Shown: piece by piece, positions 13,280 to 23,400 of the stretch
Position numbering within the stretch: position 1 is the first letter of the stretch
Layout of the letters: each line of letters opens with the position of its first letter
Source of the DNA: Rhea pennata
Lineage: Eukaryota > Chordata > Aves > Rheiformes > Rheidae
Assembly: GCF_028389875.1 (NCBI RefSeq)
Contig: NC_084663.1
Span: forward strand, 208,537,876 to 208,601,875
DNA: 64,000 nt
Reading direction: 5' to 3'
Translations under genes and position numbers: made by a program
The notes under the pieces: model-generated
Told to the model about the DNA's origin: nothing
Seen by the model: only the letters and a program-made list of their open reading frames with translations
The model's database searches: none

Positions 13280-14012
13280 TAACAAGAAGAGGGCTAGCAG
13301 TTAACATGGATTTATGGGCAGATATTACAATCAAATTTCCTTCTAAAATAGACTAACAAGACTCATAAATAAGCAAAAATGAGTAGATATTAGATAGTTC
13401 CACTTCAGTAAAATTTTTGCCATATGTAGTATTCTCGTAAACAAACTAGCTGAAACTCTTGTAGAGTCAATAAAAGACTGTTTTTGTTCATTGGCAAAAC
13501 AGAAAGGTGTGTGTACAGGGGCCTGTCCCACATCTGTGTTTGCTTAATGTTTAATCCACTAACAATATGGATGATGCAACAAAAAAATACATGTATGAAA
13601 TTTGCTGATAGTGCAAAACTATGAAGGTTTGCAAGTAAAAGGGGGGTGTGATTCAAATTCAAATCACTCTTGATAACTGGAGTAACATTTAAAAAAATTA
13701 AACTCAAGAGGGACAAGTGCAAAGCTGTACACTTAGGACTGAATTAGGAGTTGCACAGGTACAGGATAAAGAGCAACTTGTTAGGCAGCTGTTTTTACAG
13801 AAGGATCTGGGAAGTATAATCACAAATATTGCAAACAAAACATCATATTGTTGTGCCATTACAGAAAATGGCCAACATCCTACTAGTATGCTGGTGCTGT
13901 TTTAAGTAGGTTGTGGCTTCTTCATCTGTGCAAGCTTATATTACGCAGTTCTCTGGGAGAGAGAGATGGGTTGGATGACCCCACCTGGTTTCTTCTAGTC
14001 TTGTTTTTTTTT
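13280..14012 (+). mobile_element. Ancient CR1-like LINE fragment, copy B, reaching the 3' end
   Basis: A decayed CR1-type reverse-transcriptase tail in + orientation. AAATTTGCTGATAGTGCAAA reads KFADSAK, the position of the catalytic FADD box with its second Asp lost. Next come a piece like the D.LE.W region (GATAACTGGAGTAACATT), GACAAGTGCAAAGCTGTACA (DKCKAVH) and AGAAGGATCTGGGA (EKDLG). Near the end, GGGTTGGATGACCCC...TCTTCTAGTCTT matches the conserved CR1 3' untranslated end. Many stops and indels make it inactive. It lies head-to-tail with copy A. Confidence 0.65.
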
Positions 14013-17000
14013 CTGATGCTATAGTTTTACTTATGAATTTGGATATTTACAATTCTACCTGTGATTACAGACACTGAGACATTCCTGGTTAGTCTAGTTT
14101 AATTCAAAAACTGTTAATATACTTTGACCAACATGCTTTCCATCATCACTCATATCTTCACTCTTCTGCAATTGTTTTCTGTGGTAGCAATGGCAGTTGC
14201 ACTGCTACCAGAGGATAGAGGAGGTGGTCCTTGTCCTGTGGTGGAGCCATATGCTGTCACTGTTCAGAGTGGAAACCATAAACAGAAGTCTAGAGCACTT
14301 CAAGCTGTGTATGGTTTATTTTACATAGTTGGCAAGCTAAGAACATTTCCACAAAGGGACCTAGGAAAGTCAGATATGTTCTCCCAAAATTAACTGTAAA
14401 CTGTCAGTAAGCTGGTTAATGCACAAACTGCAAAAAAAATATGGAATATCCCACAGTTAGTCACAGAGGGGGGAAGGAAGGCCTGCCCAGCTGTGCAGCA
14501 GCTCCCAACAAATTAACTCGGCAGCCACCACCTCCATTAGATGCTGCTGACCACTGAAAAAGGCAAAGGAAATCAAAGAGCTAAATGATTTTCTTATTTT
14601 GATACACATTGCATAAGGTCCAGTGTGCTGCTTACCAGATCAAACTGAGACATAACGGAAAGGTCAGTCCATGATGTTAGCATGAGCCAGGCCAGCTCCG
14701 GTCATGTTAAACACAAATAGGACCTACATAGTGTTTCACAACATGCACCTTGTTACCCACAAAGATCTCGGATGATTGAATCGCTGAAGGCAGATGAGAA
14801 CTCAGGTTACCCAAACACTGCTGCAGATTTCTCTCCCACAGTCATCTACCCCATATTCTTTGAAAACAAATGTAAACGTGGATGATGTTGCTGCTGTTGT
14901 GGCAGAAAGAGCTGAACTCCCAGACCAGAAGGAACAGCAGAAGCTTGGTAGAGAGGAATATGCACTGAGGATCAAACTGCTGGTTTGCACAGACTGGAAA
15001 ACCTCAGAGTGAAGCCGGAAGCTTTTAGAACTTATACAGAGGGAAACCTCTTGAATTTTTCTAAAGAAGAGTTTTTTTAATAGTTATACAGCTTAATTCA
15101 TGTTCTAACAAGCAGAGTCAAACCTGGTTCCAGCACAGTGCATGAACCAAACCCAAATGCCATTTTTACTGAGCTGTGACAGCTGTTGACAGCAATGGTT
15201 ACGTGGCAGTGTCTGTCCCAGTGGCCACTGCTCACCATATGTGCTGACATCCAGTAAAATCTGAAACACGAGGAGATCTTTTTCTGTGTTAATTCCCTAG
15301 TGTTTTGTGACAGCCTCCTCGGTGGCTTTGCTGCAGTGTGGGACAACTGGTAGAGCGTGAAGTGATGTGATATGAGTGGTTTTAGTTCAGCGACGAGCCC
15401 CTCCCATTATTTTTCTGAAGAACTGTTGACTGAGAAGGTTGCTGATGTTGCCCCCTCCCCGTTTTTTTTACAAAAAAGACTCTGAAATGAAATGCTTTGA
15501 AAATGTAATGTATTTTAATAAACATGCCCTTCACTCTCTCAGGTATGAGTTCCATCTAATCACAGCTGTTTTCCTCTAAGCTAGATTTTCCTCTAAGCCT
15601 GCTTATAGGGAAGACAAGGAAAGCAGCCCAGCAAAAACGTGAATTATTTATGCTCTCGCTGAAAGCACGAGTCGTGTCACTAGAGCCTTGTTTGATCGAA
15701 TGGATCTGTGGAGACAGTTTCTGTAGCAACACAGAACCTTGCCCGGCAAAATGTCACACAATCAGTCACAGAGCAATTCAGAGCAGTAGCTGAAGATGAC
15801 ATAGAAATCCCAAAGAAAAATACATCTGGGTTTGAGTCCCTCATTCTTCCAAGATCCAACAAAATGCTAACTCAGATGATGAACTGTTGGCCTGTCAACT
15901 TGGCTAATTCGGGTACCGGTAACAATCTAGCTGTGACAACACCAGCTTTTTAAAGATTATACAAGCCTTTGTGGGAATTTGGTAACTCCTTAGCATCAGG
16001 AACACATGCTGTTGTCACTAGTACCGCAGCTAGTTAGAATTAGTTTAAAGGAAGATGGGGTTTGCAAGAGCCTACCATCACGCCTTTAGTTGTTATATAG
16101 ACATACCAAATACTGGGTTTGATAATATCGTCCAAAATGTTTCAGAAATCCGGGTTTTATGCCATCTTACTTAACATGGATTAGTAAAGACAGGAATATG
16201 TGGATTCAACAGGTCTTTCCCTGTCTATCATTAGCCTTTGATCATGGCTCACTGTTGTTTGCAGTCTGTCTGCCTTCTTCTAAAGATGAAACCATCCCAG
16301 TGAAAATGTTACGGAAATTGCAAGCTGTCAGGGCTATCTTGCAAAGCTCTGTAGGGCAATAGAGTAACCTATCAGTAGCTGTGTCTAGACACACTAAACG
16401 TATTTTTCAGTATGCCAACTTAAAAATTTCCCTATTATCAACCTATCAAATTATCATTTATTAAATATACTAATTTGTCTTAAGAAGTTCTGAGGATGTG
16501 AAACCCAAACCCTACTTAAAATGTTCCACTGTGCGAAACTTCTTAAATACAGAAATGTTAATCAGTGATTCCTTTATCATGCATCTCCAATTTAGCCCTC
16601 TTCATTACCACTCACTAGTAAAGCAAACTGAAAGCTAAGGAAGGGACAAATGGAATTTCTGTGCTTTCCAGAGTTCATATTTTAATTCCAATGTTTCCTG
16701 CAGTCTCACTGTGTGAAGAAAACATATACTCTCTGCATTCAGAGTAATATTTAGGTTCTTAGCTTTAAGCAGGAGATAATTCAGTTATAAAAAGCTTATG
16801 GTTATCTTTTTTTTTTTTTTTTTTTTTTTTTGGCCAGAGGTCAAAAAAGTATAATTCTAAATGTGAACAAAAATGAAGGAAGCTTCATGAGACAAGAAGT
16901 GATCTGACCAGTAGAGAACTGGGGCCTGATTCATAACTTTCCTGATTTAGCAATACCAGAACTATAACAAAATACAGCAATCGATATTGCTGGCAAAAAC

Positions 17001-19200
17001 TTGTAGTTTCAGTGGCAAAACATCTTCTGTTTTGATATAAGCAGTATGTAGTTATTGTACTGATTCAAATTGTATCCCTGCTCTAAGACGATGTACCAGA
17101 TTTTCTCCTGTAGCTACACTGGCAAACTTTCTAGTGGAGACTGTTCTACAAATAAACTGCTGAAGAGTGTGAGGCTGATAAAAGCAAAGCTACTTTGGAG
17201 ACTTGACAAGAGCATGAAGCTTTCCTTCCCTTTGGGAGGAACCACAAAGAAACACTGTCTGCTTCCTTAAGTGAATCTCTTCTGGAGAACAAAGGATTCC
17301 AGCTCATATACTGCGTCGTAATTTACATCTAATTAAACCAATCTTTAAAAATTTACAGGATGTTTGTTTCTTTAATATCTGTTCTTTTTTCTCCCAAACA
17401 CGTTAAGAATTATGCATTTTTTTTCACTTTGCCTGAATGAAAAGCAGCAAGAACATTTCTGAGTGCCTAGAGATCGTTGTTTTTTTACTTGCCTAGCTCT
17501 AAAGCAGTTCAAATTAATTTTATTAAACTTCCCAAGAAAATTCATCTCAAGTATAAAAACAGGTATGAACATTCTCCACCACAACTATGAATGTTTTGGA
17601 AGGTTATAAATTCTTGGAAAAGACTTCTTACCAAGATGCATTTTCCCATGTAGTACTATAATATCACAACTACCCAGCAAGATTTCTTTAATTATCAGTT
17701 GCTGGTGATTCTCAGGTCAGATCAATTACAAGAAGGTGTATCCTAAAAGCTTTTTAAGGAGACTTAGACCAGCAAAAACTTCAGCTGCATCTGTAAAAAG
17801 GACTTCAGCTGACAATTATGTCAACTGGGAAGAGAGATGCACCAAAAGGATTTCTCACTAATGATTTCAGCAAAGCTATGCTTTTGATGGAGTGATTTCT
17901 GTGGTCTTGAGGGGTGGTTCTAAAAACACATATATGAAGCATGTTTTTGCAGGCATACATATATCCATAATCTGGACATATTGTTGATCCAGTAAAATAA
18001 CCAACTTTTCACTAGGCAGTGAAAAGGCATTTCTCTGCCACTCTTGATGAGCTATTGCAAAAACTGCTTAATCCATGCAGTGCTCCCTCATTGCACATCC
18101 CGTTCAGCATGGGTGCCCACAGGCAATCTCCAGACTTCTTGCTGGCAACCTGTAGCCCTCATTCAAATCCTACTTGCTTCATATTAAGACCAGTAAATAC
18201 AAACTAGCAGCATACTAAAATCCTGGATATGCTCAGGCACATAGTGTACTTGGATGCAGTGTTCTGCATGTTGTGGAGGAGAGCTAACTGCCTTCCCTCC
18301 TCTCCAGCTTGATGATTTGCTGATTAGTAATCAGCAAATTTGGTTCTGAGGGTGGCCTTAGACCACATGATAACCACATACAGGCAGTTTTGCTAGTGTT
18401 ATTGGTTGTGCTCCAGTAATTAGTATAAGCTAGCATGCTAACTTACATATATAGCAGTTTCAGGAGAAGGTAGATTTCCCCACCCCCACATCCTTCCCTT
18501 AGCAGCAGACCAATATATACTGTTTTTACCAAACACAACTGGGTATAAATTATGGCGTGACTCCTGGTACATAATTCATGTTGGTCATAGGCAGTTTTTC
18601 TTCAAATAGCTGTCCATTTGTCATGGACAAGAATTGGTTTCATAGTCAGTTCTGCTTCCTCAGTCTGCCTGAGGCAGAAAATTTAGTTTCATTTTCTTAT
18701 CTTGTGACGACACACTTTAAAGGAGAAGTGGTATGTACAAAGTACAGCATTTCTGAGTTTACAGGAACAAACATGAACACACATTCAAATAGGTAGAACC
18801 GAAATGTTGTTTATTTCCCCCCTTTTCTCTGTTTGGAAAGTCGAATTCTTCAGAAAAGGGATAGAAATATAAACCTAGAAACCAAAATACATTTTTATCC
18901 AGATAAAATAGCAAATAGCAGCCCTTATCAACGTTTTTCCAGGCCTCACTTTTTGCTCTCTTTTCTACTGCAGGCACCCTTTTAAGATGATTTTTCTCTC
19001 ACAGGAGCGTTTTGCAATGTGTATTTTAATGAAGCAGTCACACACGGCCTACTTTTAAACGCTGACAGTTCTGCACAGCTAATAAGTAACATGTAGAAGG
19101 AGGGGGTGGGGAAGGAACCACTCCACCTTAAAAAGCTTTGCCAAACCAGCAACTTCCAAGAGGAATCGGCCGTTACTACCCGTGGGCAAATCTCATAACC
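14013..19200. other. Non-coding DNA upstream of the PCF11 promoter
   Basis: No exon-like frames are recognisable. An AATAAA occurs near 15,519 but no gene can be linked to it. The 72-codon + frame at 14,794-15,012 resembles no family I know. The rest is AT-rich DNA with simple-repeat tracts. A distal enhancer could lie here but cannot be recognised by eye. Confidence 0.55.
16807..16831. repeat. Poly-T tract
   Basis: An uninterrupted run of about 25 T. No flanking element body could be identified, so it may be a simple repeat or the remnant poly(A) tail of a minus-strand insertion. Confidence 0.85.
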
Positions 19201-19208
19201 GAGAGCAG

Positions 19209-19250
19209 TTTTTTTTTTTTTTTTTTTTTTTTTTTGTTGTTGTTTTGCCT
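19209..19250. repeat. Poly-T tract with GTT steps at the edge of the CpG island
   Basis: About 27 T followed by GTTGTTGTTTT. It separates the AT-rich upstream DNA from the GC-rich PCF11 promoter and could act as a nucleosome-disfavouring edge, though that is inference. Confidence 0.8.
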
Positions 19251-19615
19251 GCACTAGTGTCCCGCTGGGGTAGCTAAAACGCGAAGCACCTTCTTGGCGC
19301 TGTTTATTGGGGCCAAGACCTAGGGGCTTTGATCAGGCGCAACCAGTTAGCAGGAGGTGGGAGCGTGGCCTCAGAGGAGGGGCAGGCCAGGCTCCCCGCC
19401 GCCCCCGAAGCAGGGGGACCGCGAGGCCTGGGACACGCTGCGGAGGTCCCGGCGAGCGGGCAAAGCCCCCACGCTGTGCTCAGGGCCGCTCGTCACCCCG
19501 GGGCGGGCTTGTTGAGGCGGCCGCTGCCGCCCGACGGCTCGCAGGCCGGCGCCAGGCCGCGGGCGCGCCCGCAGGCCGCGGCGTTGCCATGGCGGCGGGC
19601 GGGCGCGCGGCCGAG

Positions 19616-19968
19616 CCAATAGCGCGCGGGGCTTCGCGCGGCGCAGCAGCGCGGGAGGGAGGGAGCAGAGGAGGCGGCGCTGCGCGGGGGAAGCAATCGC
19701 AATTCGGAGCTTCGAAGAAAGGCGGGATTACGCGGAAGCACCAATGGCAACTCCAGCCAGTACAGGAAGGCGGGATGAAGAGGCACAGCGAATCAGAAGC
19801 ACGGGAGTAAGGCAGCGCAACCAATAGGAAGTCAGAGCGCAGAAGCGAGCGCGGAGCCTCAGCGCTGGAGCCAATCAGAAGGCACGAAGGAGCGTCAGTC
19901 GCCCATCAGAGGCTGCTGTGGTGATGGGTGGGCCAATCGCAAAGTGAGCAGACGGGGCGCGAGCCAAT
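19616..19968 (+). promoter_or_regulatory. PCF11: Array of six same-strand CCAAT boxes (NF-Y type)
   Basis: CCAAT occurs on the + strand at 19,616, 19,741, 19,821, 19,871, 19,933 and 19,964. Several have the extended NF-Y form (CCAATCAG, CCAATAG). Near-matches sit at 19,789 (CGAATCAG) and 19,903 (CCATCAG). Counting them, steps of 30-32 bp occur four times (19,789-19,821; 19,871-19,903; 19,903-19,933; 19,933-19,964). NF-Y is the heterotrimer that binds CCAAT in promoters, and spacing of about three helical turns is known from multi-CCAAT promoters. The boxes end about 70-120 bp upstream of the probable start region of PCF11. Confidence 0.75.
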
Positions 19969-20035
19969 CAGGACGCAGTAAGTGAACAAAAGGGGCTTTC
20001 CAAGCAACCGGCCCCTTTCCTTAGAACAATTTCAC

Positions 20036-20074
20036 ATGACGCAACGGTTGGAGGAAGAGGTTCGCGAGCCGTAG
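20036..20074 (+). other. Possible upstream ORF, 12 codons
   Basis: ATG at 20,036 opens a frame MTQRLEEEVREP that ends in TAG at 20,072-20,074. It would be translated only if transcription starts upstream of 20,036. The YY1 motif at 20,081 suggests that many starts lie close to or just downstream of this ATG, so its use is uncertain. Confidence 0.3.
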
Positions 20075-20078
20075 CCGC

Positions 20079-20091
20079 CGCCGCCATTTTG
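20079..20091 (+). promoter_or_regulatory. PCF11: YY1-type motif near the PCF11 transcription start
   Basis: GCCGCCATTTTG matches the YY1 consensus (CCGCCATNTT). In vertebrate TATA-less promoters this motif typically lies just downstream of the start site, which would place the main start at roughly 20,050-20,080. The start itself is not visible in the sequence. Confidence 0.6.
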
Positions 20092-20177
20092 TGAGCGTTG
20101 AGACTGAGTCGGCGGCGGCTGAAAGAGCAGCAGCACCGACGGCGCCACCACCGTCAGCGGGAGCCGCAGCCCGGAGG

Positions 20178-20186
20178 ATGCGGTAG
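20178..20186 (+). promoter_or_regulatory. PCF11: Minimal upstream ORF ATG-CGG-TAG in the PCF11 5'UTR
   Basis: A two-codon uORF (Met-Arg-stop) in context GAGGATGC lies 119 bp before the PCF11 start codon. It has a purine at -3. Such minimal uORFs can delay reinitiation, so it may reduce PCF11 translation. No other ATG lies between it and the main start. Confidence 0.5.
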
Positions 20187-20304
20187 AGGAGCCCAGCGGC
20201 AGCGGCGGGGGGGCGGCATCGCTCGGCGGCGGCGGCAGGGGATCGCGGGGAGGGGGCTCTCGGTCGGTGGGTCGGGTCCTGGTGCGGGCCCCGGTCGGAG
20301 GAGC

Positions 20305-20493
20305 ATGTCGGCCCCGGAGAGCAGCGCTGGTAGCAGCGAGGCCCGGGAGGACGCGTGCCGCGATTACCAGTCGTCGCTGGAGGACCTGACGTTCAACAGC
20401 AAGCCGCACATCAACATGCTGACCATCCTGGCCGAGGAGAATGTGCCCTTCGCCAAGGACATCGTCTCCCTGATCGAGGCGCAAATCGCCAAG
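20305..20493 (+). CDS. PCF11: PCF11 exon 1 coding part (residues 1-63)
   Basis: It begins MSAPESSAGSSEAREDACRD and covers the first helices of the CTD-interacting domain, ending ...LIEAQIAK. The ATG is in a GAGCATGT context. The donor is AAG|GTTTTT, which departs from GTRAGT at four positions; frame continuity to exon 2 (AK|APASEK) and the known protein fix it here. See findings on intron 1. Confidence 0.93.
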
Positions 20494-23400
20494 GTTTTTA
20501 TATTCCACCGACTACTACTCCTACCTATACTGCTGGGGGGGACAGACCGGGGCAGCGGGCTAGGGCGGCCTCGGGGGCTAGGAGAAAGGGCGTGGGGGCG
20601 AGGGCCTGTGGAGGGGCGCGGGCGGAGCCGGGCAGGAGCGAGCCGAGGGGAAGAGCAGGAGGAGGAGAAAGGGAGTAGAGAGGGGGCAGGGGAGAGGAAG
20701 CGACGAGGGGATGAGAGGGATGTGGAGACGAGAAGTGGGGCGAGAGCCTCGGGGAGGAAGGGAGCCAGGTGCGGTGAGGAGACTAGTGGCGGGCGGGGGT
20801 GGCTGGGCTCGGGAAGGGGAGGGCGGCGAGGCAGGGGGCTTCAGGGCACACAGAGGCAGCGGCGGGGGGCAGGCTAGTTAGGGGCGAGCAGAAGGCCGGT
20901 TTTCGGCGGAGCTGGAGGGCGCTAAGGCTCGGGTGGGGAAGGGAGCGCCCTGGCCGAGGCACTCGGGGAGACGGTCAGGAGCTTGGGGTCGCTGCCGGGG
21001 GAACAGCTGGAGGGAAACGAGTCCCAGATGGGATCAGGGAGCACGGGGCGAGGCGTCGGGGGCTCCTTCTTTCACCGCTAAGCTTAAGCTCCTTCTTCTA
21101 CCCCACCCCCCATAGGGAGCAGGGGACTCGAGGGAGGGGACCAGCCCCCACACCACCCTGCCACAGAGGAGGGGTGTGCATAGTAGGGGAGGGTTTGGGA
21201 CATGCCCCACCAAAAGCGCTGGGAGGGCAGCGTGGCTCGGGATTTAAGTCCCGTGTAAATAGCAGACACAACATGGCGGCCTGGCAGTGACTGGGCAGCA
21301 GCACCTCGCCCTTGTAGCTGGGTTTTTCCCCTACATGGAGGCAGTATTTCAGTGTCACTAATCCGGTATCTAAATATTTAACAATTTCTACAGTAGATGA
21401 GTGTTGTGATCATTAGGCTGATTGGGAGGAGAGATTTGTGGAGTTTTTTTCCGAATAGTTTAAAGGATTGAAAATAAGATTGAGCTTAACATTCAAATTG
21501 TCCACTTTTTAAAGACTAAATATAATGAGTTTTAAGTATTAGTCATAATTTGGAAGATAGGACTTTTTTCCCCGTGCTTACTTGAGACATTAATTGGGGG
21601 CCCCTTATCTTTCAGAAAAGTTTGTGGGTGAAAGGTGATAATTGCTCCGGTTAGAGAAGTGTGTGTGTGGTGGTCATGGGAATTGTTTTATTCAGCCTGA
21701 TCAGAGAAATTTACGTGGGTTTGGGATAATCTCTTTGGATTTCAGGAGATCTGTGCCCTGACTAAAGCATAGTATTGTGTGTGTATTTATTTTGGCTAGA
21801 GAAGTTTATTGGTTGAGGGATGGGGAAGAAGAAATTCTCCCTGACTGTAGAAACTGCAGCAGCCTGTAGGATCCTAACATGGCGTCTGAAGGCACATGAT
21901 ATAAAAAGAAGGGAAAGAGGAGGCTCCCTCTGAGCCCAACCCAGGCAGTTGCTGACATCAGTCAGCCACAGCACACGGATGGGGGTTTACTGCACCTTTT
22001 TAACAGGAGATTTTTATGTGGAAAGGGTTCTTCTTTCACTCCCCCCTATTTCTGCCAGTCACCCCTCCCCCGTTGTTTCCCTTGCTCCCTCTGATACCAG
22101 GTGTTCAAAGGCTTTTTTCCTTTGGCTTTAAATCATGGTTTATAATGGTGAGAATTGTACTGTTTAATCATGGGGAGGGAAAGATCTCTTAAGTTATTTA
22201 ATTCATCTTTCTATCGATGCAGGATGGCTTTTTAGTGTTCCACAGACCTCTTCCAGTTTAGTTTTAAATGGTGCCAGTGGCTGAGTTCGGCCATTCTTTG
22301 GGGAGGTGACATCATAATCTAATAGATCTCACCATTATATCTCTTAAAGGGCAGTGGATGTATATAAAATGATTTGTGATAAATACCAATGCTGTCAAAT
22401 TTCTTCATTTTTGAGTGATTTTAGAGCCTGCCCTGAAGTGTGTTTTTAAAGATGTCTTAATCCTGTATCAATGGTTAGTTTTTCCTAGTTACTGTTCGTG
22501 ACTATGGTTATACGAGGGAAGTTTTTAGTTGTTCCTGGGAAAGTGATCTCCTTTACTAAGCCACTTTTAAAAAGTGTTGCCTGGAGACAGTTTGTTTAGT
22601 GTAAAACTGAGTGGTCTGCTTTACATTTTAATAAATGGTTATGAAATGTGTGACTGGTATTATAAAATTTGTAAATAAAAAGTGTGAAATATGTATTTGT
22701 CTTTTTATTTACCATTGTATAGTGCAGAATCTGTTTCCAAGACCCATTTATGTTATTTTTTAAACAAATTTTTTCACAAGTTTGTGACTTGGGGTTCAGT
22801 TACCAGATACAATTTAAAGTTGAAAGCCTTTAGGAAACTAATAAAAAGAGCCACACATTTCCAACAATATTTTTATGCTTTATTTGAAAGAACAGTGGGA
22901 ATTCTATAATGAAGTCTTTAATATCATGTTGATAAGCTCAGAGTTAGTTTTCTTCTGTGTTCTGGTGATTATGCTGAGCCTCCCTGCTTTTTGGTTAGTG
23001 TCACGTGGGTGTCTTGTTAGGGAATGCTTAGAGACTGCCTGAAAAAAAATACATTCAAACCTGGGATTCCCTTTTGTGGTTAATTGAATATACGCTAGCT
23101 ATCTTGACATAATAAACATTTCCAGAAGTGAAGACTTAAATATTCCAGCCATATTTAAGTCCTGGTTCTTAAAATATAACACCTGAGTAGCTTATATGTG
23201 AAGTGGGTTTGCTGCTAAACTTATAATCCTATGCGTCATATTTTGAAATAGGCTTCCTTACCAGATTGCAGTGCTTCTGTGTGTGATTGATTACTTCTAA
23301 CAGCCTGATGTATAATGAAGGTGATGGTTAAACTTCTTAGAATGCATTTGCTACCAAATGGATTCCCCTGTGTCTCAAACTTTAAGCTTAGCTGAGTATA

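Larger units (their letters stand above)
19260..20850. promoter_or_regulatory. PCF11: CpG-island promoter of PCF11 (and possibly a divergent transcript)
   Basis: GC-rich, CpG-dense sequence covers the region upstream of PCF11, its first exon and the start of intron 1. It has no TATA box at the expected place but carries GC boxes, ETS-like GCGGAAG, several CCAAT boxes and a YY1-type motif, as is usual for housekeeping genes with dispersed starts. An inverted CCAAT box (ATTGG at 19,306) near the 5' edge would suit divergent transcription; no product on the minus strand is recognisable. Confidence 0.85.

Noticed and set aside
19307-19824. Long overlapping plus and minus frames (up to 167 codons) in the PCF11 promoter
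   Set aside because: They are Ala/Arg/Gly/Pro-rich in all registers, lie over the CCAAT array and are typical of stop-poor CpG islands. No family likeness or splice structure.
20098-20304. In-frame N-terminal extension of PCF11 from TTG at 20,098
   Set aside because: No ATG in the extension, Arg-rich translation of 5'UTR GC repeats, and the vertebrate family starts at the ATG used here.
20032-20508. Minus-strand 158-codon frame over PCF11 exon 1
   Set aside because: Antisense shadow of a GC-rich real exon; no independent support.
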